DNA of 12,333 nt from an uncultured Rhodocyclaceae bacterium (GCA_903930805.1 CAIYZZ010000220.1:1-12333), one strand, 5' to 3'. Shown: positions 1 through 9,150, counted from the first letter of the stretch. Numbers and translations: made by a program. Notes: generated by a model from the sequence alone, not told the origin.

Positions 1-64
1 CTCTCATTAAAAAAAACAAAAATTTCTCCCCCACTCCGCAACTGCCTGCGAAGGATGGGGCAGG

Positions 65-113
65 AGAATACCGCACAACAGGTGCGGCATTTTGACCTAG
101 GTCAACTTTGACC
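65..113 (-). promoter_or_regulatory. FNR/ANR-type promoter for a gene beyond the left edge
   Basis: A perfect palindrome TTGACCTAGGTCAA lies at 92-105 and fits the FNR/ANR/FixK pattern TTGAY-N4-RTCAA. On the minus strand a -10-like TATTCT lies at 70-65. It puts the start site near 58, so the palindrome is centred at about -40.5, essentially the class II FNR activator position. A third half-site, TTGACC at 108-113, follows with the same 2-bp spacing. The target gene is outside the window. Downstream of ccoS, ccoN is the natural candidate, but this is inference. Bases 1-60 show no convincing start codon with a well-spaced ribosome binding site. A 6-bp inverted repeat (71-76/82-87) lies between the palindrome and the -10. 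Confidence 0.6.
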
Positions 114-171
114 CATTGCAGAATAATTTATGTGGGCATTTAACCATTTTTTTAGCGTGGTGAGGCTAACG

Positions 172-200
172 AAAAAAAAGGGTGCGCTGAATGCGCACCC
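172..200 (-). terminator. Rho-independent terminator, leftward
   Basis: An 8-bp perfect stem (180-187 pairing with 193-200, GGGTGCGC/GCGCACCC) with a 5-nt loop is followed on the minus strand by eight T (179-172). This is a canonical intrinsic terminator. It ends leftward transcription coming through ccoS and insulates it from the FNR-type promoter further left. It would also form the 3' end of the candidate small RNA in this gap. Confidence 0.85.
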
Positions 201-268
201 CCAACCCCAACAGAGAGACTAACCGAACAAACGGGCCGCCCTGCAAAGCAAGCAACCCGAAAAAAACT
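172..268 (-). ncRNA. Candidate FNR-dependent small RNA (about 97 nt)
   Basis: This is inferred from architecture, not from a known family. An FNR-type box at 303-316 (minus TTGACCAAGATCAA) is followed by CACAAT at 280-275, exactly where a -10 hexamer should sit for a class II FNR promoter centred at -41.5. That predicts a start near A268. Transcription would then meet the terminator at 200-172, giving about 97 nt with no plausible reading frame. The transcript would be rich in U and G, with a G-rich stretch just before the terminator stem. FNR-activated small RNAs are known in other bacteria (FnrS in E. coli, AniS in Neisseria), but I see no sequence kinship here. The alternative is that this is only the 3' UTR of ccoS. 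Confidence 0.3.
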
Positions 269-274
269 GTGGGT

Positions 275-316
275 ATTGTGAGCGTCGCCTCTGCCACGGA
301 CTTTGATCTTGGTCAA
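275..316 (-). promoter_or_regulatory. Second FNR-type box with -10, downstream of ccoS
   Basis: TTGATCTTGGTCAA on the plus strand (303-316) matches TTGAT-N4-ATCAA with one change (GTCAA). It begins about 13 bp past the ccoS stop. On the minus strand CACAAT (4/6 to TATAAT) lies at 280-275, 22 bp beyond the box edge, which is class II geometry. No protein gene starts to the left before the terminator, and none on the plus strand to the right, so the only visible product would be a short RNA. Confidence 0.4.
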
Positions 317-328
317 AAGATTCTCGCT

Positions 329-538
329 TTAAGGGCTCAACTTATCGCGGACGTCCTCTTCCGGAGTAACAGCGGCGTCCTTCAAGACATTCTCAGGCCG
401 ATCATCGTCCATGAGAATCCGGTAGGCCGGGCCTTCCATATCCTCCATCTGGCCCGATTTCAGAGACCACCAGAAAATCACGCCAATCAGGAAAACCAGC
501 CCTACCGAAAATGGAATCAGCAAATAAAGGCTTTCCAT
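329..538 (-). CDS. ccoS: CcoS, cbb3-type cytochrome oxidase assembly protein
   Basis: This 69-residue membrane protein is needed for maturation of the cbb3 cytochrome c oxidase (heme and copper insertion into CcoN) in the inner membrane. One N-terminal hydrophobic segment (about residues 4-25) is followed by the family signature GQMEDMEGPAYRILMDDD (about 29-46), very close to the usual GQ-DD-EGPA-RIL-DDD pattern, and a charged C-terminal tail. Size and order are typical. The ATG lies 3 bp after the ccoI stop, so the two are probably translationally coupled, as in most cco clusters. The terminator at 172-200 follows. Whether ccoNOP comes next to the left cannot be seen. Confidence 0.95.
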   Translation of the reverse strand: MESLYLLIPFSVGLVFLIGVIFWWSLKSGQMEDMEGPAYRILMDDDRPENVLKDAAVTPEEDVRDKLSP

Positions 539-541
539 GCG

Positions 542-3013
542 CTACGCCACCCCCCGTCCCGATTTTTGCAGCCGCAGCGCGTTCAACACCACCAGTAAAG
601 AACTGGCCGACATACCGATGCCCGCCATCCACGGTGTCACCCATCCCGCCATGGCCAAAGGAATCGCCACCATATTGTAGACAAAGGCCCAGGCCAGATT
701 TTGGCGCATGATTGCCAGTGTGCGGCGCGCAATGGCTATACCGGCCACCAGATGGGCGGGATCGTTAGAGAGTAGCACCACGTCGGCCTGGCTGCGGGCG
801 AGGTCTGTACCGGCGCCCATGGCGACCGACACATGTGCCTGCGCCAGCACCGGCGCATCGTTCACGCCATCGCCGACCATCGCCACGCTATCGCCCTGCG
901 CCTGCGCCGCACGCACATAGGCATGCTTGCCCTCCGGCGTCATGCCGCCATGATGATCGGCAACCCCCAACTCCGTCGCCACGGCAGCCACGGTCTGCGG
1001 CGCATCACCCGAAAGAATCGTCAGGCTCACGCCGAGCGCACGCAAACGCCCGAGCGCCTCGGCCCCGCCCGGGCGCAGGGCATCCGCCAGGCGAAACCAC
1101 GCCCGCCAACCCGTGGCATCGCCCAGCGCCACCACGCTATCGCCGGCCACCAGCCAGCCAGCCATTTCCGCAGGTAGTGATTCGCCATGCAGGGCAGCAA
1201 CAAAAGCCGGCACGCCGATGCGCACCGGCACGTCATTTGGCAATTTCGCCTCGATACCCTGCCCCGTCACGGCCCGCAATGTCGTTATGCTTGCCGTCTC
1301 GCCAGCGCCGACTTTTTCCAGCAGGGCGCGGCCGAGCGGATGTTCGGATGACTGTTCCATCGCTCGCACCAGCGCAAACACCTCTGTCGCCGCAGCAGAA
1401 TCGGCACAGCGCAGCTCCACCACCGTTGGCCGACCGACCGTCAATGTGCCGGTCTTGTCGAAAATCCAGTGATTAGCGCGCGCCAGCGTTTCGATGGCGT
1501 GACCGCGCGTTACCAGCACGCCTTCGCGCGCCAAGGCACCCGTTGCCACCGTCAGCACCGCCGGCGTTGCCAGCGAAAGCGCACAGGGACAACTCACCAC
1601 CAGCACGGCAACGAAAACCCACAACGCACGGTCTGGATCGACATTCAGCCAATACACCCCCGTAATAAATGCCAGCGCCAACAGCACCCAGACGAAACGC
1701 ATGGCGATGCGATCGGCCAACTGCACCAGTGTCGGTTTCTCCGTTGCGGCCTGCTCCATCAGGCGGCGGATCGACGCCAAGCGCGTTGCCTCGCCCACAC
1801 GCTCCAGGCGCAGCACCAGCGGACTGCCCACATTCACGCTGCCCCCGATCACCGTATCGCCCACCTGCTTGCTCACCGGACGACTCTCGCCCGTGAGCAG
1901 CGATTCATCACTGCTGCTTGCACCTTCAAGCACCACGCCATCGCCGGGCATCACCTCGCCCGGCCGCACCAATACACAATCGCCCGCGCAAAGATCGGCC
2001 ACCGCCACCCGTTCGCCATCACCTCGGTTACCACTGTTACCAGAGGACCACTGTGGCAAACGCTCCGCAAAGGCCGGCAGCGCCATGGCCAGCGCTTCGA
2101 CGCCGCGCGCCGCCTTCTGACGGGCCATCATCTCCAGATAGCGGCCCGTCAGCAGGAAAAACACGAACATCGTCACCGAATCGAAATAAACCTCGCCCGC
2201 CGCCGTCAGCGTCGCCCAGACACTGGCAACAAAGGCACTGCCGATGCCAAGCGCGACCGGCACATCCATGCCGACGCGCCGGAATTTCAAGTCGCGCCAG
2301 GCATTAGTGAAAAACGGCAAGGCCGAATAAGCAATCACCGGCAGCGTCAGGATCAGGCTGGCCCAACGCAGCAGTTGGGAGATGTCGAGCGTCATGTCGC
2401 CACCCTCGCCCACCTCGGCCAGATAGGCCGGCAGCGCATACATCATCACCTGCATCATGCCGAAACCGGCAACGAACAGACGCCACTGTGCGGTACGCCG
2501 CTCCTTCTGCGCCAGTTGCTCGGACCGCGCGATATCGTAAGGATGGGCACGATAGCCGATGGCCTGGATGGCCTCGAGAATCGCCGAAAGCTTTGTGACG
2601 TTTTCGTCCCAGCGCACCCGGGCACGACGCGTGGCGTAATTGATATCCACCACCGTCACCCCCGGTTGCCGGGCGATATGCGCCTCGTTGAGCCAGACGC
2701 AGGCCGCGCAGGTGATACCTTCGAGAATCAGCGCCGCCTCGCGTTCGTGCTCACCCACCGGCCGCACGAAGTTTTTCTGCACCTCGGGATGGTCGAACAG
2801 ACCCAGTTCCTGCAAAGCTTGAGGGATCGCCTCGCGCGGACTTTCCGGCAGCGCATCGCGGTGGCGGTAGTAGTCGGTCAGATTGTTGGCGACAATCGCC
2901 TGCGCCACGGCCTGGCAGCCGGCACAGCACATCTCGCGCGCGGCGCCGTCGATCTCGACATGCAGATCGAGCCCCGCCGGCACCGACAGGCCGCAGTGAT
3001 AACAGTCGGACAC
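542..3013 (-). CDS. ccoI: CcoI (FixI), copper-translocating P1B-type ATPase
   Basis: This 823-residue inner-membrane Cu(I) exporter supplies the cbb3 oxidase. The N-terminus carries a Cys-rich metal-binding region (C4-x2-C7 and CC-x2-C at 29-33), then an HMA-like GITCAAC motif (C102, C105). Membrane segments follow at about 177-297. The actuator TGES is at 374-377, the intramembrane CPC at 475-477, the phosphorylated DKTGT at 519-523 (D519), the P1B-specific SEHP at 556-559 and GDGVND at 714-719. Two more membrane segments lie near the C-terminus. All catalytic residues are present. The start is GTG (3013) with only a weak ribosome binding site, 7 bp after the dehydrogenase stop, so coupling to that gene is likely. 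A Ser/Gly/Asn-rich loop lies at about 323-333. Codons for about residues 566-574 coincide with a copy of the dispersed repeat, seen also between genes elsewhere in the window. ccoG and ccoH are not beside it. Confidence 0.95.
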   Translation of the reverse strand: MSDCYHCGLSVPAGLDLHVEIDGAAREMCCAGCQAVAQAIVANNLTDYYRHRDALPESPREAIPQALQELGLFDHPEVQKNFVRPVGEHEREAALILEGITCAACVWLNEAHIARQPGVTVVDINYATRRARVRWDENVTKLSAILEAIQAIGYRAHPYDIARSEQLAQKERRTAQWRLFVAGFGMMQVMMYALPAYLAEVGEGGDMTLDISQLLRWASLILTLPVIAYSALPFFTNAWRDLKFRRVGMDVPVALGIGSAFVASVWATLTAAGEVYFDSVTMFVFFLLTGRYLEMMARQKAARGVEALAMALPAFAERLPQWSSGNSGNRGDGERVAVADLCAGDCVLVRPGEVMPGDGVVLEGASSSDESLLTGESRPVSKQVGDTVIGGSVNVGSPLVLRLERVGEATRLASIRRLMEQAATEKPTLVQLADRIAMRFVWVLLALAFITGVYWLNVDPDRALWVFVAVLVVSCPCALSLATPAVLTVATGALAREGVLVTRGHAIETLARANHWIFDKTGTLTVGRPTVVELRCADSAAATEVFALVRAMEQSSEHPLGRALLEKVGAGETASITTLRAVTGQGIEAKLPNDVPVRIGVPAFVAALHGESLPAEMAGWLVAGDSVVALGDATGWRAWFRLADALRPGGAEALGRLRALGVSLTILSGDAPQTVAAVATELGVADHHGGMTPEGKHAYVRAAQAQGDSVAMVGDGVNDAPVLAQAHVSVAMGAGTDLARSQADVVLLSNDPAHLVAGIAIARRTLAIMRQNLAWAFVYNMVAIPLAMAGWVTPWMAGIGMSASSLLVVLNALRLQKSGRGVA
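1292..1316 (-). repeat. Dispersed 25-bp repeat, copy inside ccoI
   Basis: This copy matches the intergenic copies at 3835-3859 and 9126-9150 at 23 of 25 positions, including 24 consecutive positions with one change. Here it is read in frame as E-K-V-G-A-G-E-T (about 566-573) of CcoI, just after the SEHP motif in the nucleotide-binding domain. The sense orientation (AAAAGTCGGC first) matches the gene. A chance match of this length is very unlikely in 12 kb. Confidence 0.75.
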
Positions 3014-3020
3014 GCGCTGC

Positions 3021-3788
3021 TTACTTCGGCTGCATGCGAATCGCGCCGTCGAGGCGGATCACCTCGCCGTTGAGCATCTGGTTCTCGACGATATGCGCCG
3101 CCAGCGCGGCAAACTCGGCCGGACGCCCCAGTCGCGGGGGAAACGGCACCATCTTGCCCAACGCCTCCTGCACCTCGGGCGACATACCCGCAATCATCGG
3201 CGTCTCGAAGATGCCCGGCGCAATCGTCATCACACGAATACCGCTTCTGGCCAGATCACGCGCCAGCGGCAGCGTCATGGCGACAATACCGCCCTTCGAA
3301 GCCGCATAGGCCGCCTGCCCCATCTGGCCGTCGAAAGCCGCCACCGACGCGGTATTCACGATCACCCCGCGCTCGCCTGCGGCATTGGGCTCGTTGCGAT
3401 TCATCGCCTCGACCGTCAAGCGGATCATGTTGAAGGTGCCGACCAGATTGATATTGATTACGCGCTGAAAACTCGCGAGCCCATGTGGCCCCTCTTTGCC
3501 CAGTGTCTTTTCGCCGATGACAACGCCGGCGCAACTCACCAGCCCATGCACCGCGCCAAAAGCATCGAGCGCCGCTGCCACGCAGGCGGCTGCGCTGGCT
3601 TCATCAGCCACATTGGTCGCGACAAAGCGCGCATTCATGCCCAACTCCGCCGCCAGCGCCGCACCGGCCTCCTGGTTCATGTCCGCCAGCACTACCTTGC
3701 CACCCTGCGCCGCAAGCAGCCGCGCCGTACCGGCACCCAGGCCGGAAGCACCACCCGTCACAATGAATACACTGTCCTTGATCTGCAT
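3021..3788 (-). CDS. Short-chain dehydrogenase, 3-hydroxyacyl-CoA dehydrogenase type II-like
   Basis: This 255-residue cytoplasmic Rossmann-fold oxidoreductase of the classical SDR family has TGGASGLG at 11-18 for the cofactor. D36 at the end of the second strand favours NAD(H) over NADP(H). N114, S148, Y161 and K165 form the catalytic tetrad, and a PG motif lies at 191-192. The usual NNAG is SCAG here. The overall pattern ([15 protein letters not shown], then [18 protein letters not shown]) resembles the HSD10/type II 3-hydroxyacyl-CoA or 2-methyl-3-hydroxybutyryl-CoA dehydrogenases of fatty-acid or isoleucine breakdown. The exact substrate is inferred. The ATG has a good ribosome binding site (GGGAG, 6-nt spacing). 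ccoI starts 7 bp downstream, so the two probably share a transcript although no functional link is known. A -10-like TAGAAT lies at 3821-3816. Confidence 0.88.
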   Translation of the reverse strand: MQIKDSVFIVTGGASGLGAGTARLLAAQGGKVVLADMNQEAGAALAAELGMNARFVATNVADEASAAACVAAALDAFGAVHGLVSCAGVVIGEKTLGKEGPHGLASFQRVININLVGTFNMIRLTVEAMNRNEPNAAGERGVIVNTASVAAFDGQMGQAAYAASKGGIVAMTLPLARDLARSGIRVMTIAPGIFETPMIAGMSPEVQEALGKMVPFPPRLGRPAEFAALAAHIVENQMLNGEVIRLDGAIRMQPK

Positions 3789-3808
3789 AAACGGCTCCCG
3801 GTTGAGTT

Positions 3809-3821
3809 TGGCTACATTCTA
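3809..3821 (-). promoter_or_regulatory. Possible -10 region of the dehydrogenase-ccoI-ccoS unit
   Basis: On the minus strand TAGAAT (5/6 to TATAAT) lies at 3821-3816, predicting a start near 3809 and a 5' UTR of about 20 nt before the ATG at 3788. The position 17 bp upstream holds CGGGAC, a poor -35, which falls inside the dispersed repeat copy at 3835-3859. The promoter is therefore weak, or needs an activator. Confidence 0.35.
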
Positions 3822-3834
3822 CAAGCAGGCCTTG

Positions 3835-3859
3835 CGCCGTCCCGCCAGCGCCGACTTTT
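3835..3859 (-). repeat. Dispersed 25-bp repeat, copy between glycosyltransferase and dehydrogenase
   Basis: This copy is identical over all 25 bp to the one at 9126-9150. In the minus-strand sense it reads AAAAGTCGGCGCTGGCGGGA followed by CGGCG. It lies 14 bp beyond the glycosyltransferase stop and 46 bp before the dehydrogenase start. It has no dyad strong enough for a terminator hairpin. Flanks of the two identical copies do not align, so the unit itself is about 25 bp. Confidence 0.8.
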
Positions 3860-3873
3860 GTCAGCCTTACTGC

Positions 3874-5049
3874 TCAAGAGGCCACCCGGCGATAAATCTC
3901 GGCAGTTTGTTCGGCGCAGCGACGCCAACTGAAGCACGCCGCCCGCGCTATGCCTTTGCGTCTGAGCGAGGCGCACAGTGAATCATCCTCGATGATCGCC
4001 AACATTGCAGCAGTGAGCGCATCAACATCCAGCGCATCGACCTGCAAACCGGCATCCCCAACCACTTCGGGCAACGATGAGCGGTCAGAAACAATCACCG
4101 GTGCGCCACAGGCCATCGCCTCAAGCGGCGGCAAGCCGAAACCCTCGTAAAGCGATGGGTAGACGAACACGCGCGCACCCGAATAAAGCACGGGCAACAT
4201 TTCGTCCGATACATAGCCCAAGCGGCGAATCTGTCCAGCGTCGATCAGCTCACCGACCTCTCGATCGAAGTCCTCCGTACGCCAGCCCTTCATGCCGACG
4301 ATAACAAAAGGGAACTCCCGCCGCACAGAATCAGGCAAGCGCGCATACGCCTGAACGGCAGTGCTGAGATTCTTTCTCGGTTCGAGCGTACCAACCGCTA
4401 AAACGTACTTTCCAGCCTGTAAACCCTGTTCATGCAAACCGGCGGATACGACATCTTCCGCAACCGGCAAAAAATTCTTCGCGGCTGCCAGCGATACCGC
4501 AACCACTCGATCCTCCGGCAGGCCAAAGACTTCAATCACCTCACGCCTTACATATTCAGAATCGGTGATAACGCAATCCGCGCGTAACGCCGACTCACCA
4601 ATGCGCTTTGACATCACCGCGACACGATAACTCGGGTGAGTCTCCGGATAACGCAAGATGGACAAGTCATGCACCGTCACTACCGTCGGCAAGCGTGTTT
4701 TTAATGTAAGAAAATTAGGTTCGTGATAGACCGCTTTGGTGTACCTGTGTGCCTCATTTGAAAAAATGGCTGAACGTAATTCATAACGAATCGAGTAAGC
4801 TATGCTGGGTATCTGCTCGGCCAGGAGACGCAGCACGCCCTTGGTTGAGTCACCATCAATTGGAGGGTGACCCAGCAGTTCATTCGACCAGATCCATTGA
4901 TAGAAATAATGCGACCGAATACCCGCCTGATGTTGCATTGCAGACATCAACTGCAGGCAATATTGGCCAATACCGGTTTTTGGGCCAAGCAGCGGGGCCG
5001 CATTAAAACAAACATCGAGAGGTGCCGGATCACTCTCTGCGTTGTTCAC
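3874..5049 (-). CDS. Family 4 (GT-B) glycosyltransferase
   Basis: This 391-residue retaining glycosyltransferase probably acts at the cytoplasmic face of the inner membrane, adding a sugar from a nucleotide donor to a growing glycan. The N-terminal half has a glycine loop TGIGQY (25-30) and HD at 127-128. The C-terminal half has VGTLEPRKN (219-227) and the donor-site EX7E motif in [10 protein letters not shown] (E302, E310), then [13 protein letters not shown]. Length is normal for GT4. The start is GTG, overlapping the methyltransferase stop by 4 bp (GTGA), so translation is coupled. As last gene of the gmd-rmd operon it may be a D-rhamnosyl- or mannosyltransferase, as in A-band polysaccharide clusters of Pseudomonas, but donor and acceptor are inferred. 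No terminator hairpin follows, only a dispersed repeat. Confidence 0.88.
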   Translation of the reverse strand: MNNAESDPAPLDVCFNAAPLLGPKTGIGQYCLQLMSAMQHQAGIRSHYFYQWIWSNELLGHPPIDGDSTKGVLRLLAEQIPSIAYSIRYELRSAIFSNEAHRYTKAVYHEPNFLTLKTRLPTVVTVHDLSILRYPETHPSYRVAVMSKRIGESALRADCVITDSEYVRREVIEVFGLPEDRVVAVSLAAAKNFLPVAEDVVSAGLHEQGLQAGKYVLAVGTLEPRKNLSTAVQAYARLPDSVRREFPFVIVGMKGWRTEDFDREVGELIDAGQIRRLGYVSDEMLPVLYSGARVFVYPSLYEGFGLPPLEAMACGAPVIVSDRSSLPEVVGDAGLQVDALDVDALTAAMLAIIEDDSLCASLRRKGIARAACFSWRRCAEQTAEIYRRVAS

Positions 5050-5585
5050 TTGAGAACCTCCAGTTCAAAATAAATCTGATAAACAGGGTAGATAAAGGCG
5101 TATCGATCTTCGTAGATTTTCTTGCTCCGATTGGCCTTATCCAGAAGCCATTGGTGATGCCAAGGCCGTGTATCGCGTTCGAACTTGTCGTATTCGACCG
5201 AAACCAAGCTGAATCGCGCTTGGCTGTAGCCATACAAACAGGCCTCGGTCCCGTCGATGAAGTAATCGAAACTGCGCGAGGTGAATGCCCGTCGATGCGT
5301 CGGATCAGAAAAATAATTGACGCTGCTCATGAATGGCCCGGAGACGTCGACCAATGCCCCAGGCTTGGCAACACGCCAGATTTCTTCCACCGCACCGACA
5401 AAATTTTCCACGTGCTCCAGCACATCCTTGCAAATCACCTTGTCGAACGCATTGTCCGATAGGGGATAAGGAAATTGATCAAGATTGTGAATTAAATCGG
5501 CCATTGAGCGCGGGTTGATATCGACGCCATAGGCTCCCGGGGTCTTCGCATTGCCGCAACCCAATTCCAGCACCTTGAAATCCAT
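5046..5585 (-). CDS. Class I SAM-dependent methyltransferase (type 11)
   Basis: This is a soluble methyltransferase of 179 residues. Motif I, VLELGCGNAKTPGAYGVDIN, starts at residue 5. Further motifs are FDKVICKDVLEHVEN (motif II/post-I region) and EIWRVAKPGALVDVSGPF (motif III). Starting almost at motif I is usual for this family, common in surface-polysaccharide clusters. An upstream TTG would give a longer protein of 204 residues. I prefer the ATG at 5585 because it has GGAG at 8-nt spacing, lies 4 bp past the flippase stop, and the extra N-terminal residues only translate the flippase end in another frame. The substrate is probably a sugar hydroxyl (O-methylation of the glycan or its chain end), which is inference from context. 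Confidence 0.85.
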   Translation of the reverse strand: MDFKVLELGCGNAKTPGAYGVDINPRSMADLIHNLDQFPYPLSDNAFDKVICKDVLEHVENFVGAVEEIWRVAKPGALVDVSGPFMSSVNYFSDPTHRRAFTSRSFDYFIDGTEACLYGYSQARFSLVSVEYDKFERDTRPWHHQWLLDKANRSKKIYEDRYAFIYPVYQIYFELEVLK

Positions 5586-5589
5586 AGCA

Positions 5590-7116
5590 CTAACTCCGCA
5601 AGTCTCTCGAAATAAAACCGCCAACGCGCAGCAACATGGCACGATCTCCAGCGTCGGCAAACCTCAGACAGAACCACGCCGCATAAAAACCCAGCCAACC
5701 GGCAAACCCGAGACCAAACAAACCGAGCCAACTATCGACCCAACGGACACCCGGCCAAAGTAGCGCCAATGGTACAAGCGATGCCGCAAAAATGCGCAGC
5801 CACAAACCGGCAAAGGGCCACGTAGCCAGAGACAAGTTTCGATGCAAGGCTGCGGTGTAACCAAAAACCTGCAACATCGACAACAACGATGCCAGCGCAG
5901 CACCCTGCACCCCCCAATGGGGCAGGAGCAGCAGGCAAGCCACCAGATTGACTGCCCCCCCAAGCACCGAAAACAAAGCGCCGATCCGTGCATTGCCAAG
6001 GCCATTAAAAATTTGCGAGGCCACCACCGACAACGCAGCCACGAAATAAGCCACCAGCAGCACCTGCAACACTGGTCCGACCGCCTCAGCAACCTCGTCG
6101 CCCACCCAAAAGCGCAGAAAGACAATACCGAGAGACAGCGCGACTACCAGCACTGGCCAGGAGATCAACAGCACATAACGAGAAGCACGCAGATACGTCT
6201 CCCGCAGTCCGGTAGTGTCGCCACTCTCCGCCAACCGCACCGCTCGCGGAAAAACAAAACCCGAAAGCGCGGCCACCAACGTCAAAAAACGAAATGCCAG
6301 GCTACTGGCCAAACCATAATAGCCGGCCGCAGCCGCACCCAAAAAATGTGCTACCAAAAATTTGTCCGCATGATAAATACCCATGGACGCTGCTTGCCCC
6401 AGAAACGCATGCAGGCTGAAAGAAAACGAATGGCGCAAGGCTGGAAAGTGCACCACCGGCATCATGTGGAATCCGCCAACCAGTCGATTCGCCCACCAGG
6501 CCAAGGCCAGGCACGCCCCCCCGGAAATTGCAGCAAACCACAACAGCACCGCTTCCAGGCCAAAGCCTGACCGCACCAGCACAACAGCGCCCAGCCAGTT
6601 GAGCGAACCCGCAAGCACTTGAATCACGGTCAGGCCAACAAACATCTCCATCGCCCTAGGTATCGCGGCAAATGCGGCTGAGCAAAACCCAAAAAGAATC
6701 GCCAGCGGCAAAGCTAGTGTGCCAAATTCGCCCAAGGCATGAACATCCACTCCCACCAAGCCAAACAATGCATCACCCGTCAGATAAACCAGCACAGCAA
6801 AGCAAATACCCAGCAACAGCAATGCCGACCACAGCTCGGTGGCAACCGCAAGAAACCCGGCCGGCTCCGCCGGTGGCAAACAGCGACCCAGCGCACGTAC
6901 CCCGCCGGTCGACAGCCCAAGATCAAATGAACTAACCAGGAGAATCGCAGCGACAAACAAGGTCAGTACCCCAAACTGTGCCGCACCGAGCCCATGCACC
7001 AGAACAGGCGTTGCCCCCAGATACACTGCCAACGGAACTAATAAACCGAGCACATTGGCCAGCGCGTTTCGTAATCCAGAAGCACGTTGTGGCCGATGCG
7101 CCTCAGCCACCGGCAT
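5590..7116 (-). CDS. Wzx-type polysaccharide flippase (MOP/PST superfamily)
   Basis: This 508-residue integral inner-membrane protein has about 12-14 hydrophobic segments spread over its whole length. The N-terminal segment (NALANVLGLLVPLAVYLGATPVLVHGLG, about residues 17-44) and the following FGVLTLFVAAILL are typical of oligosaccharide flippases that move undecaprenyl-PP-linked glycans across the membrane. An LRHSF-SLHAFLGQAASMGIYHADKFLVAHFLG region (about 230-260) resembles the central repeat of this family. The ATG at 7116 overlaps the end of rmd by 14 bp, and the methyltransferase starts 4 bp past its stop. No Wzy polymerase, Wzz or initiating transferase is visible, so the remaining machinery lies elsewhere or the glycan is short. 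Wzx naming is by family only. Confidence 0.85.
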   Translation of the reverse strand: MPVAEAHRPQRASGLRNALANVLGLLVPLAVYLGATPVLVHGLGAAQFGVLTLFVAAILLVSSFDLGLSTGGVRALGRCLPPAEPAGFLAVATELWSALLLLGICFAVLVYLTGDALFGLVGVDVHALGEFGTLALPLAILFGFCSAAFAAIPRAMEMFVGLTVIQVLAGSLNWLGAVVLVRSGFGLEAVLLWFAAISGGACLALAWWANRLVGGFHMMPVVHFPALRHSFSFSLHAFLGQAASMGIYHADKFLVAHFLGAAAAGYYGLASSLAFRFLTLVAALSGFVFPRAVRLAESGDTTGLRETYLRASRYVLLISWPVLVVALSLGIVFLRFWVGDEVAEAVGPVLQVLLVAYFVAALSVVASQIFNGLGNARIGALFSVLGGAVNLVACLLLLPHWGVQGAALASLLSMLQVFGYTAALHRNLSLATWPFAGLWLRIFAASLVPLALLWPGVRWVDSWLGLFGLGFAGWLGFYAAWFCLRFADAGDRAMLLRVGGFISRDLRS

Positions 7117-7999
7117 ACATCCAACGTAAGGTTTCCTTGAGAGGAATAGCGGGCAGCGCGCCCACCTGCCGGGTCAGTTTGCTGCAATCCCCCTGCAAGC
7201 GCCGCACCTCGTTGGCGCGCACGAAAGCAGGATTCACCCGTACCTCGATTGCATAGCCGGCAATCTCCACCATCATCGCCAGCACCTCGCGTAGCGAATG
7301 CACCGAACCGGAACAAACATTGAAAACCTCGCCTGCCGGCGCTGTCTCCATAAGTTGCCGATAGACCCTTGCCACCGTCCGCACATCCGAAAAATCCCGC
7401 CAGACATCGAGATTTCCCAATTCAATCACCGCCGCCCGGCGCCGAAAATGCGCCACAATCTTGGGCAGCAAAAACGACTCGCCCTGCCCCACGCCCGTGT
7501 AATTGAACGGTCGCACGATCACGACCGGCAACCTGTCCAGCCACAGCCGTGCCATATATTCCATCGCCAACTTGCTCACCGCGTAATCGTTGGTCGGGGC
7601 CGGCGGCATCGATTCGTCCATCACCTCGACCACCGCATTGCCATATATAGTTGCACTGCTCGGCAGCAGCACCGCCTGTGGGCGCTTCTCCAATCCCGCC
7701 AATACCGCCAGCAAATTACGCGTACCGACTACATTTATGCGATAGATCGCTTCCACATCGCCGTGCGCGACAAACGAAATCGCCGCCAGATGAGCCACCA
7801 CATCCGGCTGTACCGCCTCGACCCAGGCGCGCAACCCGCCCACGTCGGACAAATCAACCTGCCGGTAAGTCGGATCGTCCGGCCGCTCCTGCATCCCCAT
7901 GCCGAACACCTGCCAACCGGCGGCCTCCAGTTCGGCCTTCAGGTAGTGGCCGGTAAAACCGTCGAGGCCGGTAATCAGCGCACAGCGGGCCTCCATCAT
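7103..7999 (-). CDS. rmd: GDP-6-deoxy-D-mannose reductase (Rmd-like SDR)
   Basis: This 298-residue extended short-chain dehydrogenase probably reduces GDP-4-keto-6-deoxy-D-mannose to GDP-D-rhamnose with NAD(P)H. It has TGLDGFTG (GxxGxxG) at 10-17, HLAAISFV at 70-77, PSSATIYG (S114, S115) at 113-120, Y139-xxx-K143 and RPFNYTG with GFFxP-like loops further on. Length fits Rmd (about 300). It lacks the GHRGMVG-type N-terminus of GDP-fucose synthases, so L-fucose is less likely. A C4-epimeric product (6-deoxy-talose) cannot be excluded from sequence alone. Two ATGs are in tandem (7999, 7996). The first is 1 bp after the gmd stop, and GGGGTG lies 10 nt upstream. The 3' end overlaps the flippase start by 14 bp. 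Confidence 0.82.
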   Translation of the reverse strand: MMEARCALITGLDGFTGHYLKAELEAAGWQVFGMGMQERPDDPTYRQVDLSDVGGLRAWVEAVQPDVVAHLAAISFVAHGDVEAIYRINVVGTRNLLAVLAGLEKRPQAVLLPSSATIYGNAVVEVMDESMPPAPTNDYAVSKLAMEYMARLWLDRLPVVIVRPFNYTGVGQGESFLLPKIVAHFRRRAAVIELGNLDVWRDFSDVRTVARVYRQLMETAPAGEVFNVCSGSVHSLREVLAMMVEIAGYAIEVRVNPAFVRANEVRRLQGDCSKLTRQVGALPAIPLKETLRWMYAGG

Positions 8000-8000
8000 G

Positions 8001-9056
<1,056 letters not shown>

Positions 9057-9060
9057 TCAA

Positions 9061-9095
9061 AGGTGTGATCTTATCACTGCCGTCCGGCACGGCAA
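9061..9095 (-). promoter_or_regulatory. Candidate promoter of the gmd operon
   Basis: On the minus strand TTGCCG (9095-9090) and TAAGAT (9073-9068) are separated by 16 bp, each 4/6 to the sigma-70 consensus, with a predicted start near 9061 and a short leader to the ATG at 9035. A 5+2+5 palindrome (9078-9089, TGCCGTCCGGCA) fills the spacer and could be an operator. This is weak evidence from base matching only. Confidence 0.35.
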
Positions 9096-9125
9096 TCGCA
9101 CACGCGGCTACAGCACTTGACCGGT

Positions 9126-9150
9126 CGCCGTCCCGCCAGCGCCGACTTTT
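9126..9150 (-). repeat. Dispersed 25-bp repeat, copy after the Cys-cluster gene
   Basis: This copy is identical to 3835-3859. Its first base is the last base of the TGA stop of the Cys-cluster gene on the minus strand, so it is directly abutted to that gene, and it ends about 90 bp before the gmd start. Its distance to the likely gmd -10 (about 52 bp) differs from that in the other copy (about 13 bp), which argues against a core promoter role. Confidence 0.8.

Noticed and set aside
191..598. 135-codon plus-strand frame over ccoS and the gap
   Set aside because: It starts inside the terminator hairpin and runs antisense to ccoS and the end of ccoI. The composition is non-protein-like, and no ribosome binding site was seen.
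780..806. Possible fifth copy of the dispersed repeat in ccoI
   Set aside because: It shares only GTCGGC and a loose CTGG/GCGGG pattern. Gaps are needed, and this level of match is expected by chance in GC-rich DNA.
1469..3073. 534-codon plus-strand open frame antisense to ccoI
   Set aside because: It lies wholly opposite a gene with every P1B-ATPase motif. The translation is rich in His, Arg and Gln with no domain, as expected from a shadow of GC-rich codons.
3815..3850. Sigma-54-like promoter in the repeat before the dehydrogenase
   Set aside because: GG and GC elements exist, but the spacing is 9 and not the required 10, and the same repeat occurs inside ccoI and right after a stop codon.
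5586..5660. Longer methyltransferase start at TTG
   Set aside because: The extra 25 residues translate the flippase 3' end, there is no ribosome binding site, and the ATG at 5585 has GGAG at good spacing.
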